From CAYPFY01 sp964410105 (GTDB lineage Bacteria; Bacteroidota; Ignavibacteria; UBA10030; SZUA-254), in NCBI GenBank assembly GCA_964410105.1, contig CAYPFY010000015.1, positions 1 to 64,000 of the forward strand: DNA of 64,000 nt. Reading direction: 5' to 3'. Made by a program: the position numbers and the translations under genes. This document shows positions 16,758-27,600 of this stretch, piece after piece. Within the stretch, counting starts at the first letter, position 1. Every line of letters begins with the position of its first letter. Below the pieces are notes generated by a model. It did no database searches and was not told the origin of the DNA. It saw nothing but the letters and a program-made list of their open reading frames with translations.

Positions 16758-19700
16758 TTATCCCTTTTTGATGATCGTCCGCACACGATCGATTTCCTTT
16801 TTCGCCGCAGCTTTGAATGTCGCATCGATCCCCGGACGGTCGATGACCTGCTGGTACATTCCTATCGCCTCCTCGAATTTCGACATTTTCTCGTACGCCT
16901 GCCCGGCCATGTAAAGAGATGTGGCGGTCCAGTTGACTTTGCCCTGCTTCGCTACGAGGTAGGGGACTTTCAGGAATTCAAGTATGGCCTGCCGATAGTC
17001 TCCCTTATAATAGTACGCCTCGCCGATATCATACCGGATCTCGGCTTCGAGGCCGCTGCCCGCCTCGTTGAGGAGGTTCTGAAACTGGAGGACCGCCTGG
17101 TCGTAATAGCTGACCTTTGTGTAGAGGGTTCCGAGCTTGATTTTTTTGTCGATGATGGTTTCGTCGGCCGGGTATTTTTCTATGTAGTCGCGTACGGTTT
17201 TGAGGGCCGCATCATAGAGATTCAGCGATTCGTATGCCTCGATGAGGTTGTTCATGGCATAAGGGAGGATGTCACCTGCCTGTCCCGGGTTGTCGGAAAT
17301 CTGCTGGTAATATTTTATCGCCCTGTCGAACCGTTCGGCATTGAAGTGCATGTTCCCTAGCGAGAGCTGCACCCTCGGAATGACGTCCGATGTCGGATGC
17401 TTTTCCAGCACCCGGTCGTAACGGTCCGCCGCCTCGTCGAGCTTTCCCGTGACCTCGGCTATTTTTCCGAGAAAATATTCGCCCCACGGTCCATACCTCT
17501 GGTCGCGGTAATCCGATGCCAGCTTTTCGAACGCTTTTTTTGCCGGTACGTAGTCCTGCCTGCGGTAATGGTAGTTCCCCGTTTCATACAGGATTTCCCC
17601 CGTTCTGTCTTCCACACCGGTCTCGTCACTGTATTTACTGGCATCGGCAAGTTTGTCTGCCCGGAGCATGGCGACGATCGCACGAACCCGGAAGTACGTT
17701 TTCAGCTCCGAAGAGTCTGCCCTGTCTGCCAACCCACTGTATTGGCGGGCGGCGTCACCGTATTGCTCCGTCTGAAAGAGGAGATCCGCAATGTCTCTCG
17801 TGACACCCTCCATTCCTCCGAGCAGGGCCGCTTCTCTGAAGTATGTCGAGGCGAGGTCTTTCCTGCCTTCGGCTCGCGCGATGGTCCCAAGCGCGTAGAA
17901 TGCCCCGCTCGCGTAGGGGCCTTTCCGGTCTTCCCGGAGATAACTTCTATAATAAGATATGGCCTTCTTGCGGTCCCCCTTTTTTTCGTAAGCAGCTGCC
18001 AACACAATCTTTGCCCGATCCGAGGTGTCGCTCCCCACCGAGGCTATCGCATCGTCATACTGGCCGTTCGCAACATAGGCCTCCGGCAACTCGACCTCGG
18101 CCCGGCCCGCAGCCGCAGTGTACGGAAAATCGCCCCTCATGCGCTCCCAGAGAGCGATCGCTTCCGGGTAATGCTTTTGATTCCATTCGAGCTCCGCCAG
18201 ATCCGACGCCGCGGATACCGTGGCGGGGTCGATGAGGCTTCGCCCGAGTACCCTGCGCCACTCCGCCGCCGCGGAGTCGGAGTTTTTGGCATGAATCTGA
18301 ATTTTCCCCAGCTCGTATAACGCCCGGTTCGTATAGGCTGACTGTGAATACTGCGCTACCTCCCGGAAGGAGTTCGCCGCCGTTACCATGTCCCCCGTCG
18401 CTTCGGCCGCCATGCCGAGATCCATCAGGACATCTTCACGGGCTCCCCCCTCGAGGACTTTTTTCGCGAGGAGAATTCTTGCCGCAGGATCCGCGTTGCG
18501 CGATTTTAAGCGGTATATCCCCATCTGAACATCCCCGCTGTGAGAAGCCGTGTATTTTGTCACGAACGAATCGTACGCGGAGAGGGCGCGGGAAGTGGAC
18601 GAAGTGTCGACTTCGGAGAAAAGCTCCAGCGACCGGGCACGCTTGTACGCCGCGTCGGCAGCCCTTCTTTCATCAATTCCCCCCTCAATGGCGAGGGAGT
18701 ATTGCGCCGCCGCCACCTCGTAGTCCTTGAGGTCGTTGAAGTAGATTTCGGCGAGGCTCAGGGCAAGCTCCGGCTTCGTTTTCTGCGTAAAAATTTCCCC
18801 GATGAGTCTCGCAAGTTTCGCCGTTCCGCTGTCCCGGTCTTTGACCGTGTGCTTCTGGATAAACTCTATTTTCATCTGAATGTTAGCGAACTGGTCGTGG
18901 GCCGGGTATCGTGACTGGAGGTTTTCGAGAGTTTTCAACGCGCCTTCAAAGTCTCGGATGGCCTGCTGGCATTCCGCCGTTCCGATGAGGGCCGCAATGG
19001 CCTCCCCTGACCGGGGATTTTTTCCCACGATGCGGTCGTAGACTCCGATGGCTTTGCGAAAATCGCGCAGCTTCTCCTGATAGAGATGACCGACGTCAAG
19101 CATGACATGCAGCGAGCGCACGTCGTCAGGGTACTTTTCGGCGAATTCTGAAAGATACTGTGCGCCGGCTTCGTATTGCCCCGCCCCGACCGAGGCACGC
19201 CCCGCGAGGTGAAGGGCCTCGCCTTTCAGGTCGGCAGCGGGGAGATTCTGGAGCTTCTTCGCGTGCCGTAATGCCGCGACAAAATCGCCGCGAAGGAGCG
19301 CCGAAGTCCCGGCGCCGAGCTCGGCCTCCGCCATAACGGCGGTCGGGGCTGTCCCCTCCGCGCTTTTTTCGTACGCCCTCTGCGCATTGATGTAATCCCT
19401 CTGCCGCTGGTACGCCCGGCCGATTCCCAGCTGGGCGTAGGGCATGAGGGTATCACCCAGGCATGCCTTGAAGTGGTCGATTGCCGCCGCGTAGTTTCTC
19501 GCACCAAATTCCAGGCGCCCCAGTTCGTAACTTGCCGGAATTGCTGCTGAACTCTTTTTGTACCTCGACAGAACCCCCGAAAAGGTGGATTCGGCCGCCG
19601 CAAACAGGCTTGATGAGGCTTCCAACCTCCCCAGGGTGATTAACGCGCGGGCTTTAACCTCCGGAGGCCCGTCGCTTTCGGCGACTTTCCTTACTTCCTT

Positions 19701-20285
19701 CTCGGCAAGCTCGGTTTCTCCCGCCGCTGTGTATATTTCCCCCATGGCAAGATGAGCCGGAAGGACGCTGGAACTTGATGGATAGTCCTGCAGTATCGTC
19801 CGGAAATTCTTTGCGGCAAGGTCCCTGTCGCCGAGCTTTGTCTCTAATTCACCCGCCCTGAATAACGCCTCCGGGACAAGCGTGCTCTTCGGATGGAATA
19901 CTCTTACCCTCTCGAATGCGGAGGCCGCCTCTCTTTCGTTTTTGAGGCCGAGATATGCCTCCCCCGTAAGGATCCATGACTCCGGCGCCTTCGGGTGCTC
20001 GGTGTAGGCGAGGGCAAAGTTTTGAAGTGTGATTCTCGCCTCGTCAAAGCGCCTGAGTTTCAGCTGCGCTTCTCCGAGAAAAAATCGCGCCTCAATTCCC
20101 TGAGAGGTCGAGGGATAGGCGTTGACAAAATTCTTCAGCTGCTCGACGGCCAGATCGTACATGCCGTCATTGTATAGTCCGACCGCGAGCTTGAATTCAG
20201 AATTTTCTTTGGAATCCTGGGCAGAAGCAGCCGGGATCACCGACAGAAGAGCAGAAAGAAGAGCAAAGCGTGCCGCGGAAAGCAT
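16758..20285 (-). CDS. Large periplasmic tetratricopeptide-repeat protein
   Basis: A 1175-residue exported scaffold. A signal peptide (FALLSALLSVIPAASAQ) is followed by TPR units from start to end; examples are LYNDGMYDLAVEQLKNF, FRAGELETKLGDRDLAAKNF and IGEAYYYKGDYRQAILEFL. TPR arrays bind other proteins, and in related bacteria such large arrays sit at the periplasmic side of the envelope. I start at ATG 20285, because the promoter at 20310-20338 predicts transcription from about 20303. An in-frame GTG at 20306 would lie just at or before that point. It heads the TPR-unknown-obgE-yebC transcript and is divergent from the lipoprotein gene at 20419. Confidence 0.87.
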   Translation of the reverse strand: MLSAARFALLSALLSVIPAASAQDSKENSEFKLAVGLYNDGMYDLAVEQLKNFVNAYPSTSQGIEARFFLGEAQLKLRRFDEARITLQNFALAYTEHPKAPESWILTGEAYLGLKNEREAASAFERVRVFHPKSTLVPEALFRAGELETKLGDRDLAAKNFRTILQDYPSSSSVLPAHLAMGEIYTAAGETELAEKEVRKVAESDGPPEVKARALITLGRLEASSSLFAAAESTFSGVLSRYKKSSAAIPASYELGRLEFGARNYAAAIDHFKACLGDTLMPYAQLGIGRAYQRQRDYINAQRAYEKSAEGTAPTAVMAEAELGAGTSALLRGDFVAALRHAKKLQNLPAADLKGEALHLAGRASVGAGQYEAGAQYLSEFAEKYPDDVRSLHVMLDVGHLYQEKLRDFRKAIGVYDRIVGKNPRSGEAIAALIGTAECQQAIRDFEGALKTLENLQSRYPAHDQFANIQMKIEFIQKHTVKDRDSGTAKLARLIGEIFTQKTKPELALSLAEIYFNDLKDYEVAAAQYSLAIEGGIDERRAADAAYKRARSLELFSEVDTSSTSRALSAYDSFVTKYTASHSGDVQMGIYRLKSRNADPAARILLAKKVLEGGAREDVLMDLGMAAEATGDMVTAANSFREVAQYSQSAYTNRALYELGKIQIHAKNSDSAAAEWRRVLGRSLIDPATVSAASDLAELEWNQKHYPEAIALWERMRGDFPYTAAAGRAEVELPEAYVANGQYDDAIASVGSDTSDRAKIVLAAAYEKKGDRKKAISYYRSYLREDRKGPYASGAFYALGTIARAEGRKDLASTYFREAALLGGMEGVTRDIADLLFQTEQYGDAARQYSGLADRADSSELKTYFRVRAIVAMLRADKLADASKYSDETGVEDRTGEILYETGNYHYRRQDYVPAKKAFEKLASDYRDQRYGPWGEYFLGKIAEVTGKLDEAADRYDRVLEKHPTSDVIPRVQLSLGNMHFNAERFDRAIKYYQQISDNPGQAGDILPYAMNNLIEAYESLNLYDAALKTVRDYIEKYPADETIIDKKIKLGTLYTKVSYYDQAVLQFQNLLNEAGSGLEAEIRYDIGEAYYYKGDYRQAILEFLKVPYLVAKQGKVNWTATSLYMAGQAYEKMSKFEEAIGMYQQVIDRPGIDATFKAAAKKEIDRVRTIIKKG

Positions 20286-20309
20286 GCGTGATGGTGAAAA
20301 TTTCACACA

Positions 20310-20338
20310 AAGATAGGGTTAATTCATGAGTTGTGCAA
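20310..20338 (-). promoter_or_regulatory. Probable promoter of the TPR-obgE operon
   Basis: On the reverse strand TTGCAC (20338-20333), 17 bp, TATCTT (20315-20310). With the next two bases the -10 reads TATCTTTG, which also fits the TAnnTTTG box of Bacteroidota, with TTTG about 20 bp upstream. It predicts a leader of only about 18 nt before ATG 20285. Confidence 0.6.
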
Positions 20339-20378
20339 ACGAGTTTTGCGAAATTGAGCGTGTTTCCCGATATCGCGT

Positions 20379-20407
20379 TTGATTTTCAGCCGGATTGTCC
20401 GCATATT
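20379..20407 (+). promoter_or_regulatory. Probable promoter of the five-gene propeller/two-component operon
   Basis: TTGATT (20379-20384), 17 bp, CATATT (20402-20407). Transcription would start near 20414, only about 5 nt before the ATG at 20419, which has no Shine-Dalgarno. This points to a near-leaderless message. Confidence 0.45.
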
Positions 20408-20418
20408 GATTGTGCCCT

Positions 20419-20838
20419 ATGCGGACCCTGTTAGGTTTGTTTCTCGCCTTCGCTCTTCTCTCCTGCTGCTCGTCCCGCGTATCTGAGAAATCCCACACCG
20501 AGTCGCCCCGCCAGGCTCCGCCCCCGAACGCGATGCAACAGAATTCTTCCGAGATTCAGGGCGTCGTCGATTCGGTCTTGGTCACAGGCGATACCGATTT
20601 CCGGATCTCGCTTTTTGTCCGCTCTGCCGCCCAGCAGCAGAATGGATTCGCCGCCCAGGGGGACCACGTCACCGCCATGCCGCAATTTGTTCTTACCGAT
20701 TCCGGTGCGATCGATCTTTCGAGTGATCGCAATAAGGTTTTGTTGAAACTCCGCTCCGCGAAAGCAGGAGACGTCGTTCATTGCAAGATTTCATTGGATT
20801 CCAAAGGTCAATGGCACCTTTACGACGTTTCCCCCTGA
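20419..20838 (+). CDS. Small lipoprotein of unknown function
   Basis: A 139-residue protein with a lipoprotein signal peptide: MRTLLGLFLAFALLSCCSS, with lipidation at the first or second Cys of LLSCC. A Ser/Pro-rich spacer follows, then a small beta-rich domain (EIQGVVDSVLVTGDTDFRI, GDVVHCKISLDSKGQWHLYDV). The pattern of a first strand, an aromatic-rich end and about 100 residues suggests an OB-like barrel, but I do not recognise the family. ATG 20419 is used instead of the in-frame TTG at 20410. The next gene overlaps its end by 28 bp, so it is the first member of a coupled operon. Confidence 0.68.
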   Translation: MRTLLGLFLAFALLSCCSSRVSEKSHTESPRQAPPPNAMQQNSSEIQGVVDSVLVTGDTDFRISLFVRSAAQQQNGFAAQGDHVTAMPQFVLTDSGAIDLSSDRNKVLLKLRSAKAGDVVHCKISLDSKGQWHLYDVSP

Positions 20839-23800
20839 TCATCAAATCAGTGAAGTTTCTGGCCGCAGCCTGCCTGTTCACCGCCGGATTCCTGCTGGTC
20901 CCAAGACAGCACCGCGGGGACCGTTTATCGGACGAGAAGCTGGAAGCAACCTACGCGCTGGACGCGCTGCGCTGGTATAATGATCAGCGCACTTCCCCCG
21001 GACGGAAAACTCCGCCTCTCTGGAGGGAAAGGGCTATGTCAGCTCTGGCCGTGCTTCATAAAGGATCGAGCACAGCCTCGATGAGCTGGACCTCGGTGGG
21101 TCCCGCGAACTACGCCGGGAGGGTCCGCTCTATCGCGATCGATACGGTGAATCATTTTATTTATGCCGGATCGGTGAGCGGAGGGATATGGAAAAGCAGC
21201 AACGCGGGGTCCTCCTGGACTCCCATCGCCGACGCTGCCTCCAATATGGTCATCGGCTCGATCGCCATCGATCCCACGAATCCGAGTACCGTCTACGCCG
21301 GAACGGGTGAAGGGTTGTTCAATTACGACGCCCTGCGCGGGATCGGGGTGCTGAAGTCGACCGACGGAGGCGCGTCCTGGTCGGTCCTTAATAATTTCGT
21401 CGGCGCTACGTCAACCGTCGGGTATGTGAACAAGATTCTGGTCCGCCCCGATAACCCCGCCACTCTCTTTGCGGCAGTGTCCTCGTTTGATGTGGGCATC
21501 TGGAAATCGACCGACGCCGGCTCATCCTGGTCAAAGTTGCAGTCCGCCGGGGGCGCTCAGACCGGCGGGAGCCTGAAATTCTGCACCGATCTCGTGATGG
21601 ATCCCTCGAATTCGAATGTGCTCTATGCCGCTTTCGGGCTCACGAATCCGAATGGGATCTGGAAGAGCTCCAACGGCGGCACGAGCTGGACGAAGTTGAC
21701 GAACGGTTTTCCCTCCCCATCGACGAAGTATTTGCGTATAAGCCTCGCCATCGCCCGCAGCAATCCCCAGGTTCTCTACGCCTGCCTTTGCGATTCGAAC
21801 TATTATACGCACAGTATCCAGAAGACGACGGACGGGGGCGCATCCTGGTCCGCCGCTACGACGCCCTTCGATCCCGCGTTCGACAGCACTCACCTAGGAG
21901 GACAGGGGTGGTATAATAACGTGATCGCCGTCGATCCGACGAACCCCAATGTGGTCTACACCGGAGGAATAAATGTCTTCCGGTCGTCAGACGCCGGCGC
22001 GTCCTGGGCGCGGATAAGCGACGGGTATGGCGGCGGGATCCATGTCGACCAGCATGCCATCGTGTTCGATCCGTCCAATCCCTCAATTATATATTTCGGG
22101 AATGACGGGGGCGTTTATCGGAGCACAAACGGCGGCGCATCGTTCGCAAGTCTCAACTCCGGCCTTGTGATCGCCCAGTTTTATAGCGGAGCCGTCCAGC
22201 CCATCGCCGATGTCTACTACGGCGGAACGCAGGATAACGGGACTCTGAAGTCCGTCGCCTCCACAACCTGGACCCAGGTTTTTAGCGGCGATGGCGGCGT
22301 GACTCTCCTCGATCCGGGGAATGTCAACACCATTTTTACCGAATATGTGTATCTCGATATTCAGAAATCGACGAACGGGGGAGTCTCATTCCAGAAAATG
22401 ATGAATGGGATCCCGACCGGAGCTAATCAGCAGGATGGGACAACTGATCGCGTGGCCTTTATCGCTCCGATGGCTATGGATCCCTCCAATCCGCAGAATA
22501 TCGTTGCCGGGACATACAGGGTTTTCCGCACGATGAATCAGGGCGTAAGTTGGTCTGCGATCAGCAATGATCTCACGGGCGACGGCCCCGGCCCACGCAA
22601 CGGCAGCGGAAGGGTGATCACCGCATTGGCAATCGCAAAGTCGTCGTCTTCTACGATCTATGCCGGGACGAGCACGTTCGGTACTGCTCCCTCCCATATT
22701 CAGGTGACGACGAACACAGGGACGAGCTGGTCCGATGTTACCCGATTGCCCCTCCCGAATAGGTATGTGACCGCGATCGGGATCGACCCGCTTAACGCGG
22801 ACCGCGTTATCCTGACTTTCTCCGGCTTCAGCGCCAACACGCCGTCGACTCCCGGGCACGTCTTTCTGACGGCGAATCGCGGCGCGTCCTGGTCGAATAT
22901 CAGCGGGAATCTTCCCGATATTCCGGCGAATACGCTTCTCCTGGATTCCGCCGACTCAGGCCATTTTTTGCTCGGGACAGATCTCGGTGTTTTTGAGTCG
23001 ACGGACGGGGGCACGACCTGGCTCCCCCAGAATTCCGGGATGGCGAATGTGTCCGTCTCGGATCTCGACATCAGGGCCGACCGCTTCGTGTTCGCCGCTA
23101 CCCACGGCCGGGGGATGTTCAAGAGCTCTCTTCCGTTCGGTGCCCCGACGTCGGATGCGCTCGCCATTTCTGTGCTCCAGAATTCCGTGCTGTCGGCCTA
23201 TGCCGATTTTTTTGTGACCGCCGCGGAATCAATTACTTCACCCTCCCTGACGGTTACCGTCGGCCCCGGTCCCGCTCAATCAGTCGCACTGTCCGGACAC
23301 ACGTACCGCGTTTTCAAGGGGGAGTATCAGTTTTTGTCGAGCGGGACAACCGTGCTGACCGCCTACGCGCATGACTCGCTCGGCCGCTCGGTCGCATCCT
23401 CCCGCGCATTCCAGACCCAGCTGATGAAATCCGCTGGAGGGATGATGCAATCCCAGGGCGGGGACGCGGCGCTCGTCGTCAATCCGGGCATCCTGCGTGA
23501 AGATGTTTATTTCACCATGATCCCCGAGACCGCCGATGCTGTCTACGGGATCCTGGGCACATCGTATCAGTTCGGGCCCGCGAGAATTTTCCCCGAGCCG
23601 CTATCGGTGAGGTTTTTCTACACGCCCGATCAACTCGGGGCCCGGTCGGACGATCATCTGACGGTTCTGGAAAAAACTGGCGATGGCTGGATTCCACTGC
23701 CGAGCACCGTCGATCCGGCCCATGCCTCGGTCACCGCCCGGGTGTCCCGCCTCGGCGTTTTTTCGCTCGCGTACCGCCCGGAGGTGGTTTCTCCGATGAT

Positions 23801-24095
23801 CCCGAAAATGTTTGCACTTTCTCAGAATTTCCCCAACCCCTTCAATCCCTCGACGACGATCCGCTTTTCGCTTCCTGAAAATGCTTCCATAACTCTGAAG
23901 GTGTATGATGTTTCGGGCCGAGAGGTGAATACTCTCGCCGAGGGTTCGTGGGATGCCGGCACGTTCGACGCTCTCTGGTCAGGCCGTAACTCGGCCGGCG
24001 AGGATGTGGCAAGCGGGATTTATTTTTACCGATTAGCGGCGCGCTCGGCCGGGCGTGAGTTTCATGCATCCGGCAAGATGGTTTTGATCAGGTGA
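20811..24095 (+). CDS. T9SS-sorted BNR/sortilin-type beta-propeller protein
   Basis: A surface or secreted protein of 1094 residues. An N-terminal hydrophobic export signal is followed by a long array of BNR/VPS10-like blades with the recurrent pattern STDGGASWS, IAIDPTNPSTVYAGT and IWKSSNAGSSW. This is the fold of sialidase-like and sortilin-like propellers. No Asp-box glycosidase active site is evident, so a binding role is as likely as an enzymatic one. The C-terminal 90 residues are a type A sorting domain (QNFPNPFNPSTTIRFSLPE, VYDVSGREV, SGIYFYRL) recognised by the type IX secretion system. ATG 20811 has AAAGG just upstream and overlaps the lipoprotein gene by 28 bp. A longer frame from 20781 is possible. 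Confidence 0.9.
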   Translation: MAPLRRFPLIIKSVKFLAAACLFTAGFLLVPRQHRGDRLSDEKLEATYALDALRWYNDQRTSPGRKTPPLWRERAMSALAVLHKGSSTASMSWTSVGPANYAGRVRSIAIDTVNHFIYAGSVSGGIWKSSNAGSSWTPIADAASNMVIGSIAIDPTNPSTVYAGTGEGLFNYDALRGIGVLKSTDGGASWSVLNNFVGATSTVGYVNKILVRPDNPATLFAAVSSFDVGIWKSTDAGSSWSKLQSAGGAQTGGSLKFCTDLVMDPSNSNVLYAAFGLTNPNGIWKSSNGGTSWTKLTNGFPSPSTKYLRISLAIARSNPQVLYACLCDSNYYTHSIQKTTDGGASWSAATTPFDPAFDSTHLGGQGWYNNVIAVDPTNPNVVYTGGINVFRSSDAGASWARISDGYGGGIHVDQHAIVFDPSNPSIIYFGNDGGVYRSTNGGASFASLNSGLVIAQFYSGAVQPIADVYYGGTQDNGTLKSVASTTWTQVFSGDGGVTLLDPGNVNTIFTEYVYLDIQKSTNGGVSFQKMMNGIPTGANQQDGTTDRVAFIAPMAMDPSNPQNIVAGTYRVFRTMNQGVSWSAISNDLTGDGPGPRNGSGRVITALAIAKSSSSTIYAGTSTFGTAPSHIQVTTNTGTSWSDVTRLPLPNRYVTAIGIDPLNADRVILTFSGFSANTPSTPGHVFLTANRGASWSNISGNLPDIPANTLLLDSADSGHFLLGTDLGVFESTDGGTTWLPQNSGMANVSVSDLDIRADRFVFAATHGRGMFKSSLPFGAPTSDALAISVLQNSVLSAYADFFVTAAESITSPSLTVTVGPGPAQSVALSGHTYRVFKGEYQFLSSGTTVLTAYAHDSLGRSVASSRAFQTQLMKSAGGMMQSQGGDAALVVNPGILREDVYFTMIPETADAVYGILGTSYQFGPARIFPEPLSVRFFYTPDQLGARSDDHLTVLEKTGDGWIPLPSTVDPAHASVTARVSRLGVFSLAYRPEVVSPMIPKMFALSQNFPNPFNPSTTIRFSLPENASITLKVYDVSGREVNTLAEGSWDAGTFDALWSGRNSAGEDVASGIYFYRLAARSAGREFHASGKMVLIR

Positions 24096-24694
24096 TGGCC
24101 ATGCGCGCACGCATCCATATCGGACTTTTGATCTCTCTCGTCGCCCTCTCGTGCAAGAGCGGCGGCGGTTCCGACGAGAAGAGCGCAGCCCAGCTGGTGA
24201 GCGAGGGGTGGTCGGCGTACGCCGCCGGAGATTATTCGACCGCAACAAGCGATTTTTCTCAGGCGATCGCCAAGGACCCCGGCCTGGCGGATGCCTATAA
24301 CGGCGCCGGCTGGTCGTACGCAAAGGCGGGATCCCCCGCCACCTCGTACGATGAATTCACCTCCGGCCTCTCTCGGGATGCGTCTAATCTGGATATGAGG
24401 GCAGGACGCGCGTTCGCCTCCAATGCGAAGAAGGCTTATGCGATCTCGATCGCCGACGCGGACTCTGTTCTGAGCTCAAATGCCAGCTGGTCTTTCAGCC
24501 ACGATCCCTCGGTCAGCGCCGCCGATCTTCACCTTCTGCTTGCCGAGGATTATTTTGCAGAATCAAGCCCGGATTATGTCGCCAGCCTCCATCAGGTCCA
24601 GCTCCTGAATCCTTCCTTTGCCCCCGACGTTTCCACCGTCGCAGGCCAGTCGGCCCTCGCCCATGAAATCGAACGCCTCCGCTCCGTGGTGTGA
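24095..24694 (+). CDS. TPR-containing lipoprotein
   Basis: A 199-residue protein with a lipoprotein signal (LLISLVALSCKSGGG) and two or three TPR-like units (LVSEGWSAYAAGDYSTATSDF, AYNGAGWSYAKAGSPATSYDEF). The rest is helical. The start ATG shares its A with the TGA of the preceding gene, and another ATG at 24101 would remove two residues. It lies between the sorted propeller protein and the sensor kinase, so it may assist their assembly or present the propeller protein to the sensor. That role is inference. Confidence 0.77.
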   Translation: MAMRARIHIGLLISLVALSCKSGGGSDEKSAAQLVSEGWSAYAAGDYSTATSDFSQAIAKDPGLADAYNGAGWSYAKAGSPATSYDEFTSGLSRDASNLDMRAGRAFASNAKKAYAISIADADSVLSSNASWSFSHDPSVSAADLHLLLAEDYFAESSPDYVASLHQVQLLNPSFAPDVSTVAGQSALAHEIERLRSVV

Positions 24695-27600
24695 CTTTTC
24701 GCCCGCACTGACCTGGAAGACGCCGAGGATCTTTCTCGGCCTTGCGCTGACATTTTCATTTTTGATTTCTCTCCGCGCCCAGACATCATCACTTCCCACA
24801 CAAGTGTTCGACGACTGGCGATGGACGAGTTTCACCACCGGGACCGGGCTCCCGAGCGATACAGTGCTCGATATCGTAGAAACACAGGACGGTATCACCT
24901 GGGCCGCCAGCTCTGCCGGCCTCGCCTGGTTCGATGGCTACCGCTGGATCGGGATTGATACCGCTCATGATCTCCCGGCCCCGCGTTATACAGCCTCCTT
25001 GCGGATGTACCCTCTCTCCAACGATCTGCTCGTGACATGCGATGAGATTCTCTACCGGGGGGGAAGGTCCGGATTCCACCGGTTCCCATTCAGAATCTCA
25101 TCGGCAATCCCGTTCGAGGGCAAAATCCTCGCCCAGCATGAGTCTGATTTCGTTATCATTGAGAATGACTCTGCCAGGATTTTTCAGAGGGATGCCGGCA
25201 GCTCAAACGGGGATTTTCCCGACCTTTTTGAGAGTAAAGATAAGGCCGCCTGGTGGAACTCGTCGCGAGGACTGATGCGCTGGGAGGGCGGAGGCTGGCA
25301 CCTGATGATCCCCTCCCAATCGGGAAGGTATCTGGGCATCGAAGCGCATGCCGAGGGGCCCGGCGGCGAAGGCCTCGTCTCCTTCGGACTTCCTCTGGAA
25401 ATGCGCGGCCTCTGGACCTGGAAGGCGCATTCTCCCGCTCAGCATTCAGCCCGCGACGACGTCAACCAGATCCGCTCGATCGATGTCGACGCCAACGGCG
25501 ACGCTCTCGTGCTGAACCGCTCCGGCGAGATCCGCCTTCGCCAGGGCGCCTCCTGGAGCTCCCTGACCCCCCTTCCACGCGAGCTGAAGGGGGCCTCCGT
25601 TCTCCGCTTCGCATCCAACGGCGATCTCTGGGTCGGGACCAACCACGGACTTTTTTTCCTTGACCGCCATACGGTTCGATGGACCTACCGGCAGCAACCT
25701 TCGGCCAACAGTAACCGTATTCACGAGATTCTCCGCGCACGCGACGGCTCTATCTGGACAGCCTCGGCCGACGGGGTCCAAATCTATAAACCCGATGGAA
25801 CCTCACAGACCGTGTCTTCCCTGAACGGGATCCGGCTCTATGAGGTGACAGGCATTGAGGAGGATTCTGAGGGGAATATCTGGATATCGAGCGGGGCATA
25901 CTTCGACGGCACTTTCCGCTGGGACGGACGTCAATGGACTTATTTTCGCGTCGATCCGAATACTGAGTGGCTGAAATTTCATAAAATCCGGAAGGACCGG
26001 GAAGGACGTCTCTGGTTTCTCGGCCTGTCCAGGGGGCGAAAGGACAACGCCTCCCGATCTCCCGGCGTCTTCCTCTACGACAATCACCGGTTCACCCACT
26101 GGAGCAAGATGGAGGGGCTCCGAAGCGGCTATGTCTATGCGTTCGCCGAATCGCCCGACGGTGCTCTCTGGTTCGGAACCTGGGGGGGACTGAGCAGGTG
26201 GAAGAACGGCCAGTGGACCAATTTCCTCCCGGGGAAAAGCGGGGTTGTCCAAGAGAAGATTTTTGCTCTCGCGGTCGATAAGTCGGGAAATCTCTGGTTC
26301 GGCGATTATAGCGGCGGAGGGCTGGGCTGCATCAGCCCCGGCGACAGCGTCCGGTATTACTCCACGGCCGACGGGCTGCTCAGCCAGAATATCTGGGATA
26401 TCAGATGCGACGAGCGGGGACGGTTGTGGGTGACTTCCGATGCCGGCCTGAACTGCTATGAGAACGGGGCCTGGAAATCGTACGACCACTCGACAGGGCT
26501 CAGGACTTCCCGAATCTGGCCCGTGCTCCCGAGCGGCGATACTCTCTATGCCGGCACCACCGGGAGCGGCCTCGGCATTCTGAACCTGCGGGAGTGCCTC
26601 CAGCCGATGACAAGGGTTTTTACCGACAAGCCCGTGACGGAGAACGCGACCGTGCTTCTTCGCTGGCATCCATTCGCCTCAGGCGGCTTTCCCGCCAGCG
26701 ATAATGTTCTGACCCGCTATCGTATCAACGGCGACCCGTGGTCGGCTTGGTCTTTCGTGCATTCGGTGACCCTCGAGAATCTCTCCGTCGGCTCCTATAC
26801 GTACGAGGTGGAAGGGAAGAATCTTTTCGGCGAGTTCGATACCACGGGTACGCGGGGTTATTTTTCCGTGGAACCGCCGATCTATCTTCGGAAGGGCTTT
26901 CTTCTCCCGACCGGCGGCCTGACCGTGATCGCTATTTTGCTGAGCATCGCGTACGGCATCCGGAAACGGTCCCACTCCAGGGCCCTCAGGAAGAGCGAGG
27001 CAAAATTCCGGCTTCTCACCGATTCGACTTTCGAAGGCATAGCAATTCACGATCATGGGATCATTCTCGACGCGAATAAGAGTCTCATCAATCTGTTCGG
27101 TTATGAGCCTCAGGAATTCGTGGGCCGGCCCGCGCTCGACTTTTTCTCCCCCGAATCGCATCCGGTGATCACTGCCCGCATGCTGGGTGACTATGAGAAA
27201 CCTTTCGAGGCGATCGGGCTCAGGAAGGATGGGAGGAAGATATTGCTGGAAATTCTGGGGAAAACTATCCCGTACGACAGTAAGACGGCGCGCGTCGCCG
27301 CTATCCGCGATATCTCCGAAAGGAAACTGGCAGAGGATAAACTGCTGGCCTACCAGGGTCAGCTCCGTTCCCTCGCCTCCGAACTCTCCTCTACGCAGGA
27401 GAGGGAACGGCGGCGTATGGCAACTGTCTTGCATGACTCCATTGGCCAGACTCTGGCTTTCTGCAAGATGAAGCTCGGAACGCTCCGGGGTTTCCCCGGC
27501 CTGCCGGCAGCCGATTCGACTCTGTGTGAAATCAGCGACCTTTTGGAAGAGGCCATACGCAATACCCGCTCCCTGACGTTTGAATTGAGCCCTCCCGTCC

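Noticed and set aside
20811..24095. Sialidase activity for the BNR propeller protein
   Set aside because: BNR blades are present, but the arginine triad and other sialidase catalytic residues are not recognisable.
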